Position numbers and translations under genes: made by a program. Positions 46,612 through 54,560 of a stretch of DNA of 64,000 nucleotides are shown piece after piece (the first letter of the stretch is position 1; every line of letters starts with the position of its first letter). The stretch comes from an uncultured Roseateles sp. (GTDB lineage Bacteria > Pseudomonadota > Gammaproteobacteria > Burkholderiales > Burkholderiaceae_C), in assembly GCF_913777145.1 (NCBI RefSeq), contig NZ_CAJYPS010000014.1, positions 372,001 through 436,000 of the forward strand, in the 5' to 3' direction. Below the pieces are notes generated by a model that saw only the letters and a program-made list of their open reading frames with translations, was not told where the DNA came from and searched no databases.

Positions 46612-47538
46612 ATGACCCAAGAACTCATCATCGCCACGCGTGAGAGCCGTCTCGCGCTGTGGCAGGCCGAGCATGTGCAGGCGCTGCTGGCCCGCCAACT
46701 CGGCCGCCCGGCCCGCCTGCTGGGCATGACCACGCGCGGCGACCAGATCCTGGACCGCACGCTGGCCAAGATAGGCGGCAAGGGCCTGTTCGTGAAGGAG
46801 CTGGAGACCGCGCTGGCCGAACGCCGCGCCGATCTGGCCGTGCATTCGCTGAAGGACGTGCCCATGGACCTGCCGGAGGGCTTTGCGCTCACCGCGGTGC
46901 TGGAGCGCGAGGACCCGCGCGACGCCTTCGTATCCAACGACTACGCCAGCCTGGCCGAGCTGCCGCCGGGCGCGGTGGTCGGCAGCTCCAGCCTGCGGCG
47001 CGTGACCCAGCTGCTGAGCCTGCGGCCGGACCTGCGTGTGGAGCCGCTGCGGGGCAATCTCGACACCCGGCTGCGCAAGCTGGACGAGGGCGGCTACCAC
47101 GCCATCGTGCTGGCCGCGGCCGGCCTCAAGCGCCTGGGCCTGGCCGCGCGCATCCGTGCGGTGTTCGACACCGACACCATGCTGCCCTGCGCCGGCCAGG
47201 GCGCGCTGGGCCTGGAAATCCGCGCGGACGACGCCGCGCTGGCCGACGCGCTGGCGCCGCTGGTGCATCGCCCCACGCTGCTGGCCTGCGAGGCCGAGCG
47301 GGCGGTGTCGCGCGCCCTGGGTGGCAGCTGCAGCGTGCCGCTGGCCGCCCATGCGCAGTGGGCGGGCGAGCGCCTGCAGCTGCGCGCCGCGCTGGGCCAT
47401 GCGGCCCAGGCTGAGGCGCCGCTGCTGCGTGCCGACGTGGGCGCCGCGGTGACCGATGTGGCCGCCGCCCGCGCGCTGGGCGAGCAGGCGGCGCAAGCCT
47501 TGCGCGAGCAGGGCGCCGCTACCTACCTGGCCGGCTGA
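46612..47538 (+). CDS. hemC: Hydroxymethylbilane synthase HemC
   Basis: 308 residues from the ATG at 46612. Polymerises four porphobilinogens into hydroxymethylbilane. Conserved: [69 protein letters not shown], and the dipyrromethane-cofactor Cys240 in [13 protein letters not shown]. First gene of the hem unit; hemD follows 7 bases after its stop. Confidence 0.97.
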   Translation: MTQELIIATRESRLALWQAEHVQALLARQLGRPARLLGMTTRGDQILDRTLAKIGGKGLFVKELETALAERRADLAVHSLKDVPMDLPEGFALTAVLEREDPRDAFVSNDYASLAELPPGAVVGSSSLRRVTQLLSLRPDLRVEPLRGNLDTRLRKLDEGGYHAIVLAAAGLKRLGLAARIRAVFDTDTMLPCAGQGALGLEIRADDAALADALAPLVHRPTLLACEAERAVSRALGGSCSVPLAAHAQWAGERLQLRAALGHAAQAEAPLLRADVGAAVTDVAAARALGEQAAQALREQGAATYLAG

Positions 47539-47545
47539 GGTCCGC

Positions 47546-48307
47546 ATGGGCGAGGGTGTGAGGCTGCTGCTGACCCGGCCGCGGCCGCAGCAGGCCGACT
47601 GGGCCGCGCGCCTGCGCGCCCAGGGCGTGGAGGTCGCGGCGCTGCCGTTGATGGAGATCACGCCGCCCGACAGCCCCGCCCCCGGCCGGGCCGCCTGGCA
47701 GCAGCTGCCGGGCTGTGCGCTGGCCGTGTTCGTGAGCCCCAATGCGGTGGACGGCTTCTTCGCGCTGGCGCCGCCGGGCGCGAGCTGGCCGCCCGGGCCG
47801 CGCGCCGCCTGCGTGGGGCCGGGCACGGCGCGCGCATTGCAGGCGCGTGGCGTGCCGGCCGAGTCCATCGTGCAGCCGGCCGCCGGCGCGGCCAGCCTGG
47901 ATTCCGAACACCTGTGGGAGCGTCTGTGCGATGCCGACTGGCAGGGCGCCCAGGTGCTGGTGCTGCGCGGCAATGGCGGCCGGGAATGGCTGGCCGAGCA
48001 ACTGGGCCGGGCCGGCGCCCGCGTGCAACTGGTGTCGGTCTACCAGCGTGCCGAGCCGCACTGGAGCCCGGCCGAGCAGGCGGTGCTGGACGACGCACTC
48101 GCGCGGCCACGGCAGCACGCCTGGCTGCTCAGCAGTGCCGAATCCGTGGCTCAACTGGCGGCCCGGGTCGGCCCGGTGCTGCAGGGCCAGCGCGCCATCG
48201 CCACCCATGAACGCATCGCCGCCGCGGCCCGTGCCGCCGGCTTCGAGCCTGTGGTTTTGACGCGACCCGACCCCGCCGAGGTCGCGCAGGCCCTCAGGGG
48301 CTTGTGA
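47546..48307 (+). CDS. hemD: Uroporphyrinogen-III synthase HemD
   Basis: 253 residues from the ATG at 47546. Cyclises hydroxymethylbilane with inversion of ring D. The family is poorly conserved; the two-domain pattern is recognisable from LLLTRPRPQQADWAARL, LAVFVSPNAVDGFF, CVGPGTARALQARG, VLVLRGNGGREWLAEQL, SVYQRAEPHW, WLLSSAESVAQL and IATHERIAAAARAAGF. The position between hemC and hemX confirms it. Confidence 0.95.
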   Translation: MGEGVRLLLTRPRPQQADWAARLRAQGVEVAALPLMEITPPDSPAPGRAAWQQLPGCALAVFVSPNAVDGFFALAPPGASWPPGPRAACVGPGTARALQARGVPAESIVQPAAGAASLDSEHLWERLCDADWQGAQVLVLRGNGGREWLAEQLGRAGARVQLVSVYQRAEPHWSPAEQAVLDDALARPRQHAWLLSSAESVAQLAARVGPVLQGQRAIATHERIAAAARAAGFEPVVLTRPDPAEVAQALRGL

Positions 48308-48344
48308 CGCCGCGGCCGGTGCGTCTGACAGAATCCCCACCACT

Positions 48345-49502
48345 GTGAGCGAGCAAATCTCTACCGACCCGTCGACGGGCGCCGACGCCGGCGCGACGCC
48401 GGCCCCCACCGCAGTCGCGGCCTCGGCCGCCCCCGCCATGCCCGCCTGGATGCCCTGGCTGCTGGCCCTGAGCACCGCCGCCGCCGCGGTGGGCGTGGCG
48501 CTGGCCTGGCAGAGCCTGTCGCGCCAGCAGTCGCTGGAGCAGGAACTGGTGCGACGCCAGGAGGCCAGCCAGGCCCAGGCCACCGAGGCGCGGTTGGCGG
48601 CCAAACAGTCGGCCGAGCTGGTGCGCGACACCGCTGCCAAGGTGTCGCTGCTGGACGCCCGCGTGGCCGAGGTGGCCTTGCAGCGCGGTCAGCTGGAAGA
48701 CCTGATCCAGTCCATGTCGCGCTCGCGGGACGAGAACGTGGTGGGCGACATCGAGGCCGCGCTGCGGGTCGCGATGCAGCAGAGCCAGATCACCGGCAGC
48801 GCCGAGCCGCTGGTGGCGGCGCTCAAGCAGTCCGACGAGCGCCTGCTGCGCTACAAGCAGCCGCGCCTGGAGGGTGTGCGCCGCGCGGTGGCCCGCGACC
48901 TGGACCGCGTGAAGGCGATCAGCGTGGTCGATGTGTCCAGCCTCACGATCAAGCTCGACGAGGCCGTGCGCATTGCCGACGAGCTGCCGCTGGCCGCCAG
49001 CCCCGATGTGGCGGTGCGCCCGCGTGACGAGCGTGCGGCCGACGCGGCCCGTGAGCGCGAGCGCGCCGCCCGCCTGCAGCGCGAGGCCGCCGCGGCCGCC
49101 GCCGACGGCAAGCTGGCGCTGTGGTGGTGGCAGGCCAGCCAGCAGCTGTCCGACTGGACCCGCATCGTTTGGGGCGAGGCCCGTGGCCTGCTGCGCGTGA
49201 CCCGCATCGATCACCCCGAGGCCGCGCTGATCGCGCCGGACCAGAGCTTCTTCCTGCGCGAGAACCTCAAGCTGCGCCTGCTCAACGCGCGCCTGGCGCT
49301 GCTGAGCCGGCAGTTCGACACCGCGCAGGCCGACCTGCGCGAGGGTCAGGACATGCTGGCGCATTACTTCGACGTGCGTTCCCGCAAGGTCGTCGGCATC
49401 ACCGAGCTGCTGCGCCAGGTGGCGGGCCAGGCCCGCCAGGTGGCCGTGCCGCGCCCGGACGACACGCTGGCCGCGCTCGCCGCGGCGGCGGCCGGACGCT
49501 GA
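48345..49502 (+). CDS. hemX: HemX-like membrane protein
   Basis: 385 residues from a GTG at 48345. Short polar N-terminus, one membrane helix (PWLLALSTAAAAVGVALAW, about 44-62), then a long coiled-coil-prone periplasmic region (QQSLEQELVRRQEASQAQATEARLAAKQ) and a C-terminal domain (LALWWWQASQQLSDWTRIVW, NLKLRLLNARLALLSRQFDTAQADL). HemX proteins accompany hemCD and hemY in proteobacteria; the methyltransferase label sometimes used is not supported by the sequence, and the exact role is unknown. Confidence 0.92.
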   Translation: MSEQISTDPSTGADAGATPAPTAVAASAAPAMPAWMPWLLALSTAAAAVGVALAWQSLSRQQSLEQELVRRQEASQAQATEARLAAKQSAELVRDTAAKVSLLDARVAEVALQRGQLEDLIQSMSRSRDENVVGDIEAALRVAMQQSQITGSAEPLVAALKQSDERLLRYKQPRLEGVRRAVARDLDRVKAISVVDVSSLTIKLDEAVRIADELPLAASPDVAVRPRDERAADAARERERAARLQREAAAAAADGKLALWWWQASQQLSDWTRIVWGEARGLLRVTRIDHPEAALIAPDQSFFLRENLKLRLLNARLALLSRQFDTAQADLREGQDMLAHYFDVRSRKVVGITELLRQVAGQARQVAVPRPDDTLAALAAAAAGR

Positions 49503-49512
49503 GGGGCCGCGC

Positions 49513-50763
49513 ATGCGTCTGGTGATCTGGTTGGTGCTGTTGTTCGCGGTCGCTGTGGTGGCTGCGCTGACGCTGGGCAGCAATGACGGCCTGGCAAGTT
49601 TCTACTGGGGCGGCTGGCGGCTGGATGTGTCGCTCAACCTCTTCCTGCTGCTGCTGCTGGGCAGCTGCTTCGCGCTGGTCACGGCCATCCAGGCCGTGGA
49701 GTCGCTGACCAGCCTGCCGCGCCGCGCGCGCGAGTGGCGCCTGTCGCAGCGCGAGCGCGCCGCCCAGCTGGCGCTGCGCGAGGCGCTGGCCGAGCTGTTC
49801 GGTGCGCGCTTCAGTCGCGCACAGAAGGCGGCCCAGCGGGCGCTGAACATCCAGTCCGGCTCGCCGGAGCTGGCGCAGGACCAGGCCTTCCTGGCGCTGG
49901 CCCACCTGCTCACCGCGGCCAGTGCCCACCGCCTGCAGGACCGCCGCCACCGCGACGAGCAGCTGGCGCGCGCGCTGGAGCTGGCCCGCCGCAGCGGCAG
50001 CGCGGCGCGCGCCCACGAGGACGGCGCCAAGCTGCTGGCCGCCGAGTGGGCACTGGACGATCGCGACGCCACGCGGGCGCTGGCCGTGCTGGGCGAGCTG
50101 CCGCCGGGTGTCGCGCGCCGCACTCAGGCGCTGCGCTTGCGTCTGCAGGCGACCCGGCTGGCCCGTCAGCCGCTGGACGCGCTGCGCACCGCGCGCCTGC
50201 TGGCCAAGCACCAGGGCTTTTCCAAGGTGGCGGCCCAGGGCCTGTTGCGCTCGCTGGCCTTCGAGGCGCTGGACGGCGCCCGCGACGTTGATCAATTGCG
50301 CACCGTCTGGCAGCAGCTGGACCCGGCCGACCGGCGCGATCCGCTGGTGGCCGCCCGTGCCGCGCACTGCGCGGCCCAGCTGGGCGCGCCCGACGATGGG
50401 CGCGGCTGGCTGCGCCCCTTCTTCGACGACCTGGGCGATCTGCAGTCCGACGAGCGTGCGGAACTGGCACTGGCCCTGGTGCCGGTGCTGGCCGGCATGG
50501 GGCCGGACTGGCTGCAGCGCCTGGAGGCTGCGCAGCAGCGCTTCCCGCGCGAGCGCCTGCTGGCCTATGCGCTGGGCCACGCGCTGGCCGAGCGCCAGCT
50601 GTGGGGCAAGGCCCGCCTGATGCTGGAAGCGGTGGCGGACGACCATGCGATGCCGGCCGCGGCGCGCCGCCGCAGCTGGATCGCGCTGGCCCGCCTGGCC
50701 GAGCAGGATGGCGACGACGCCCGCCGTGCGCGCTGCTTCGAGGCCGCGGCCAGCCTGAGCTGA
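49513..50763 (+). CDS. hemY: HemY, TPR-containing heme-biosynthesis-associated membrane protein
   Basis: 416 residues, 10 bases after hemX. Two N-terminal membrane helices (VIWLVLLFAVAVVAALTLG and LNLFLLLLLGSCFALVTAI) around the FYWGGWRLDVSLN loop mark the HemY_N domain. The rest is tetratricopeptide-like helices (FSRAQKAAQRALNIQSGSPELAQDQAFLALAHLL and later repeats). This proteobacterial HemY is unrelated to Gram-positive protoporphyrinogen oxidase; it is thought to influence the last porphyrin steps or act as scaffold. Confidence 0.93.
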   Translation: MRLVIWLVLLFAVAVVAALTLGSNDGLASFYWGGWRLDVSLNLFLLLLLGSCFALVTAIQAVESLTSLPRRAREWRLSQRERAAQLALREALAELFGARFSRAQKAAQRALNIQSGSPELAQDQAFLALAHLLTAASAHRLQDRRHRDEQLARALELARRSGSAARAHEDGAKLLAAEWALDDRDATRALAVLGELPPGVARRTQALRLRLQATRLARQPLDALRTARLLAKHQGFSKVAAQGLLRSLAFEALDGARDVDQLRTVWQQLDPADRRDPLVAARAAHCAAQLGAPDDGRGWLRPFFDDLGDLQSDERAELALALVPVLAGMGPDWLQRLEAAQQRFPRERLLAYALGHALAERQLWGKARLMLEAVADDHAMPAAARRRSWIALARLAEQDGDDARRARCFEAAASLS

Positions 50764-50794
50764 TTCGGGTTGACCATTAAAAAAACGCCAAAAC

Positions 50795-50824
50795 TTGCGT
50801 GAGGCCCGAAAAACTGGTTATACT
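50795..50824 (+). promoter_or_regulatory. Promoter of the tRNA-Arg pair
   Basis: TTGCGT (50795-50800) and TATACT (50819-50824), 18-bp spacer, 11 bases before the first tRNA: a typical stable-RNA promoter position. Confidence 0.65.
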
Positions 50825-50835
50825 GCAAGGCTTCA

Positions 50836-50912
50836 GCGGCTGTAGCTCAGTTGGATAGAGTACTTGGCTACGAACCAAGGGGTCGTGGGTTCGAATCCTG
50901 CCAGCCGCACCA
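50836..50912 (+). tRNA. tRNA-Arg(ACG), copy 1
   Basis: 77 nt with encoded CCA. Acceptor arms GCGGCTG and CAGCCGC pair fully; D-loop AGTTGGATA; anticodon arm CTTGG-CTACGAA-CCAAG gives anticodon ACG; T-loop GTTCGAATC. Wobble A34 would be edited to inosine to read CGU, CGC and CGA. Confidence 0.97.
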
Positions 50913-50996
50913 GAAAATCAGAGAAAAACAAAAACCAAGCGTTAAAAGCTTGTTGCCCACCACGACGGGCGGCGAGTTTCAAAAATCAGATCAAGA

Positions 50997-51073
50997 GCGG
51001 CTGTAGCTCAGTTGGATAGAGTACTTGGCTACGAACCAAGGGGTCGTGGGTTCGAATCCTGCCAGCCGCACCA
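50997..51073 (+). tRNA. tRNA-Arg(ACG), copy 2
   Basis: Identical in all 77 positions to the copy at 50836. The 84-base spacer between them shows no gene. The pair appears to be one transcript, with a promoter before copy 1 and a terminator after copy 2. Confidence 0.97.
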
Positions 51074-51080
51074 AATCAAA

Positions 51081-51110
51081 ACCGCCAGCAATACGCTGGC
51101 GGTTTTTTTT
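51081..51110 (+). terminator. Intrinsic terminator after the tRNA-Arg pair
   Basis: ACCGCCAGC (51081-51089), 5-nt loop AATAC, GCTGGCGGT (51095-51103), continuing into eight T (51103-51110). Strong rho-independent terminator. Confidence 0.92.
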
Positions 51111-51190
51111 CGTGCCTGCGAAATCGGTGGCGGCGGGCACAAAAAAGCGCGGCAGCCGCCGCGCTGGTCTGGTCATGAGCACCGGGCTGT

Positions 51191-52237
51191 CTAGCCCACG
51201 GTGACAGGTCTTGCGTCCGGTCCAGGGCTGGGCGCTGCCTCCGTCAGCGTGGCGGCCTGGGCGCGGGCAGCGGCCTGCACCACCTGCTCGGCCGCGCGGC
51301 TGGCCCCGCATTGAGCCTCCAGCTGACGCTGCCACTGGCTGTGGCGCTCGAACAGTTCGGCCACCCAATCCACGAACACACGCAGCTTGGTGCCGAGGTG
51401 GCGATTGGGCGGGTAGACCACGTAGATGGGCAGCGGGTCGGTCTCCCAGTCGCACAGGAAGGACTGCAGCTCGCCGCTGTCCACCAGGGGCTTCAGCGAG
51501 AAGTAGGGCGCCTGGATGACCCCCAGGCCGGTGAGACCGGCCGTGATGAAGGCGTTGCTGTCGTTCACCGAGATCTGGTAGCGGCCATAGATCTCGTAGC
51601 GCTGGCCGTTCTTGCTGAAGTCGAAGGGGTAGTGCTTGCCGGTGCGGGCGGAGAAGTAGCTCACCACGCGGTGGTTGTCGGATTCCAGGTCCAGCGGATG
51701 CTGCGGCACGCCGTGGCGGCGCAGATAGTCGGGCGAGGCCGCACAACCGAAGCTCAGCGAGCCCACGCGGCGGGCGACCAGGGACTGGTCGGTGATCTCT
51801 CCGCCCCGCACCACGCAGTCCACGTTGTCGCTGATCAGGTCCACCGGGCGGTCTGACACGCCCAGGTCGATCTGGATGTCCGGGTGGCGCGCATAGAACT
51901 CCGGCAGCGCCGGGATCAGCAGCACGCGCGCGACCGATGACGCCACGTCCACGCGTATGCGCCCGCGCGGCGCGGCGCGCGCGGTGGACACCGAGCCTTC
52001 CAGCTCCTCGATGTCGGACAGCAGGCGCACCACGCGCTCGTAGTAGGCCGCGCCGTCCGGCGTCACGCTGACCCGCCTTGTCGTGCGGTTCAGCAGCTTG
52101 ACCTTGAGGTGCTCTTCCAGCGACTGGATCAGTCGCGTCACCGCAGCCTTGGGCAGGTCCATGGATTCGGCGGCCTTGGTGAAGGTGCCGGTCTCGACCA
52201 CGCGCGCGAAGGCCTGCATTGCGTTGAGCTTGTCCAT
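51191..52237 (-). CDS. LysR-family transcriptional regulator
   Basis: 348 residues from the ATG that opens MDKLNAMQAF; a long upstream in-frame extension antisense to the next genes is not used. The winged helix-turn-helix is AFARVVETGTFTKAAESMDLPKAAVTRLIQSLEEHLKVKLLNRTTRRVSVT. The effector domain follows (IDLGVSDRPVDLISDNVDCVVRGGEI, FITAGLTGLGVIQAPYF), then an unusual Ala/Gln-rich C-terminal tail of ~45 residues. It is divergent from the hydrolase and RND genes and is their likely regulator, an arrangement like MexT with mexEF-oprN (inference). Confidence 0.9.
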   Translation of the reverse strand: MDKLNAMQAFARVVETGTFTKAAESMDLPKAAVTRLIQSLEEHLKVKLLNRTTRRVSVTPDGAAYYERVVRLLSDIEELEGSVSTARAAPRGRIRVDVASSVARVLLIPALPEFYARHPDIQIDLGVSDRPVDLISDNVDCVVRGGEITDQSLVARRVGSLSFGCAASPDYLRRHGVPQHPLDLESDNHRVVSYFSARTGKHYPFDFSKNGQRYEIYGRYQISVNDSNAFITAGLTGLGVIQAPYFSLKPLVDSGELQSFLCDWETDPLPIYVVYPPNRHLGTKLRVFVDWVAELFERHSQWQRQLEAQCGASRAAEQVVQAAARAQAATLTEAAPSPGPDARPVTVG

Positions 52238-52408
52238 GGCTGACTCCTGTTGCTGCTGGTGCGTCGGGACCACATGCTGCCACCGCCATTGTTTCGCCCC
52301 GGAAACATAGCTGCGCGCCGGCCGCTGTTTATCTACGCGCGCCGTGTCCCTAAATTTCGCTGCATTGCAACATAGCCGCCTGCACCGTGTGTCAGCAGGC
52401 TTTTCACG

Positions 52409-53269
52409 ATGGATGCCTTGCCGCTCACGTCCTGCCGCGACGAGACGCTGCCGCTGCCCGGTGGTGCGTCGCTGCCGGTGCGCATCTACCAGGGCGCGAC
52501 CCGGCACGAGGCCGCCCCGCTGGTGCTGCACCTGCATGCCGGCTCCTTCACCCGCGGCGAGCTGGGCAGCGGTGAGCAGGTCGCGCGCCTGCTCGCCGAA
52601 GCGGGTGCGGTCGTGGTGGATGCCGACTACCCCAAGGGCCCGGGCCACCTGTTCCCGGCCGCGCTGAAGGCGCTGGATGCGCTGCTGGCCAGCCTCTATC
52701 AGCGCCGCAGCCGTCTCGCCAGCCGCCACAGCCCGGTGCTGGTGGCGGGCGAAGAGGCGGGTGGCAACCTCGCCGCCGCGCTGGCGCTGATGGCGCGCGA
52801 TCAGGGCCATGGGCAGCTGGCGGGCCAGATCCTGATCGGCCCCATGCTCAACCCCTGCCTGGCCACCGCCTCGCTGCGCGACGCCGAGACCGCCGATGCG
52901 TCCTGCCGCTGGGCCCAGGGCTGGCGCGCCTACCTGGGTGAGTGCGAGGGGGGCGATCACCCCTACGCGGCGCCGGCCTGTGCCAGTCGCCTGTCGGGCG
53001 TGGCGCCGGCGCTGGTGATCAGCACCGAGGACGACCCCATGCGCGATGAATCCCTGGCCTATGCGCGGGCGCTGAAGCGCGCCGGCGTCGCGGTGGAGCA
53101 GGCGCTGCTGCCCGGCCCCAGCGGCTGGCCCGAGGTGCTGATGAAGCCGCTGGCCGCGTCCGCGCTGCTGCTGCCACCACCCGCCTGGGTGCCGGCGCTG
53201 CGCCAGCGCCTGGCCGAGTTCCTGTCCCGTTTCCTGCCCGCTGCCGGCCCGCGCTGGCAGCCGGCCTGA
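52409..53269 (+). CDS. Degenerate alpha/beta-hydrolase-fold protein
   Basis: 286 residues. The fold of the HSL/lipase class is followed throughout (PVRIYQGATRHEAAPLVLHLHAGSF, VVVDADYPKGPGHLFPAALKALDALLASL, NLAAALALMARDQG, ALVISTEDDPMRDESLAYARAL), but the catalytic residues are lost: the oxyanion motif HGGG reads HAGS (43-46), the nucleophile elbow GxSxG reads GEEAGG (114-119, Glu116 in place of Ser), and the late His position reads PSGWPE. It therefore should not be a serine hydrolase; a binding or regulatory role, or different chemistry, is possible. First gene of the efflux operon; the adaptor gene follows 25 bases later. Confidence 0.8.
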   Translation: MDALPLTSCRDETLPLPGGASLPVRIYQGATRHEAAPLVLHLHAGSFTRGELGSGEQVARLLAEAGAVVVDADYPKGPGHLFPAALKALDALLASLYQRRSRLASRHSPVLVAGEEAGGNLAAALALMARDQGHGQLAGQILIGPMLNPCLATASLRDAETADASCRWAQGWRAYLGECEGGDHPYAAPACASRLSGVAPALVISTEDDPMRDESLAYARALKRAGVAVEQALLPGPSGWPEVLMKPLAASALLLPPPAWVPALRQRLAEFLSRFLPAAGPRWQPA

Positions 53270-53294
53270 GTTGAGTTCCCGAGGAGTAACGACT

Positions 53295-54539
53295 ATGAGC
53301 ATGCAATCCCAAACCCCGGCCGCCTCTGCGGCCCGCAGCCAACGCCGCCTGGCGCTGGCCGCCACCTCCCTGACCGCGGTGGCCGCGGTGGCCGCCGTGC
53401 TGGGCCTGAGCCTGCACAGCGCCCAGGTGCAGGCCGACGCGCCCGCCGCGGCGCCGGCCGCCATTCCGGTGTCGGTGGCCGCGGTGGTCAGCCAGCCCGT
53501 GGCCGCCTGGAACGAGTTCTCCGGCCGCCTGGAGGCGGTGGACCGCGTGGACGTGCGCTCGCGCGTGGCCGGCGCGGTGCAGGCCGTGCATTTCCGCGAG
53601 GGCGCGCTGGTCAAGGCCGGCGAGCTGCTGGTGACGATAGACCCGGCGCCCTACCAGGCCGAGGTGGACCGTGCCGACGCGCAGGTCGTGGCAGCCCAGG
53701 CGCGCGTGAGCTACACCAAGAGCGAGCTGGAGCGCTCCACCCGCCTGTGGGGCGAGCGCGCGATCGCGCAGCGCGAGCTGGACGAGCGCAGCAACGCGGC
53801 CCGCGAGGCTGAGGCCAATCTGCGTGCGGCGCAGGCGGCGCTGCAGTCCGCCAAGTTGAACCTCTCCTACACCCAGGTGCGCGCGCCGGTGGCCGGCCGC
53901 GTCGGCAAGCTGGAGGTCACGCCGGGCAATCTGGTGGCCGCCGGCCCCGGCGCGCCGGTGCTGACCACGCTGGTGTCGGTCAGCCCTATCTACGCGAGCT
54001 TCGATGCCGACGAGGGCACGGTGACGCGGGCGCTGGCCGAACTGCCGGCGCGCCAGCAGATCGAACGCATCCCGGTGCAGATCGGCACGGGCGTCAGCGG
54101 CGACACGCCTTTTGGCGGCCGCCTGCAGCTGGTGGACAACCAGGTGGACGCCAAGAGCGGCACGGTGCGCGTGCGCGCGGTGCTGGACAACAAGGACGGT
54201 GCGCTGATGCCGGGCCAGTTCGTGCGCGTGCGCATGGGCCAGTCGCAGCAGCGCGAGGCCGTGTTGATTAATGAGCGCGCGGTCGGCACCGACCAGAACA
54301 AGCGCTTCGTGATGGTGGTGGGCGCGGACAACAAGCTCAGCTACCGCGAGGTGCAGCTGGGCGCCAGCGTGGAGGGCCTGCGCATCGTGACCGAGGGCCT
54401 CAAGCCCAAGGAGCGCATCGTCGTCAACGGCCTGCAGCGCGTGCGCCCCGGCGCCCTGGTGCAGCCGCAGCTCGTGCCCATGACCGCCAAGTCCGAACTC
54501 CAGGCCAAGACCGGCCCGGCCAAGGCCGACAAGTCCTGA
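53295..54539 (+). CDS. RND efflux periplasmic adaptor subunit (MexE/AcrA-like)
   Basis: 414 residues from the ATG at 53295 with GAGGAG at 53281-53286. N-terminal membrane anchor/signal (RRLALAATSLTAVAAVAAVLGLSL). Membrane-fusion-protein order: barrel-sandwich strand AWNEFSGRLEAVDRVDVRSRVAGAVQAVHFREGALVKAGELL, alpha-hairpin QVVAAQARVSYTKSELERSTRLWGERAIAQRELDERS, and the second half of the lipoyl fold LNLSYTQVRAPVAGRVGKLEVTPGNLV. It bridges the inner-membrane pump and the outer-membrane channel encoded downstream. Confidence 0.94.
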   Translation: MSMQSQTPAASAARSQRRLALAATSLTAVAAVAAVLGLSLHSAQVQADAPAAAPAAIPVSVAAVVSQPVAAWNEFSGRLEAVDRVDVRSRVAGAVQAVHFREGALVKAGELLVTIDPAPYQAEVDRADAQVVAAQARVSYTKSELERSTRLWGERAIAQRELDERSNAAREAEANLRAAQAALQSAKLNLSYTQVRAPVAGRVGKLEVTPGNLVAAGPGAPVLTTLVSVSPIYASFDADEGTVTRALAELPARQQIERIPVQIGTGVSGDTPFGGRLQLVDNQVDAKSGTVRVRAVLDNKDGALMPGQFVRVRMGQSQQREAVLINERAVGTDQNKRFVMVVGADNKLSYREVQLGASVEGLRIVTEGLKPKERIVVNGLQRVRPGALVQPQLVPMTAKSELQAKTGPAKADKS

Positions 54540-54560
54540 TCTCCGACCCGGAGACTTCCC

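Noticed and set aside
50836-51110. Integrative element or attachment site at the tRNA-Arg genes
   Set aside because: No integrase, no direct repeat of a tRNA 3' end outside the two full copies, and flanking genes (hemY, lysR-efflux) look like ordinary chromosome.
52304-52376. Direct repeat AACATAGC (52304-52311 and 52369-52376) between the LysR gene and the hydrolase
   Set aside because: Only eight bases long and without dyad symmetry; may be part of a LysR site but too weak to call.
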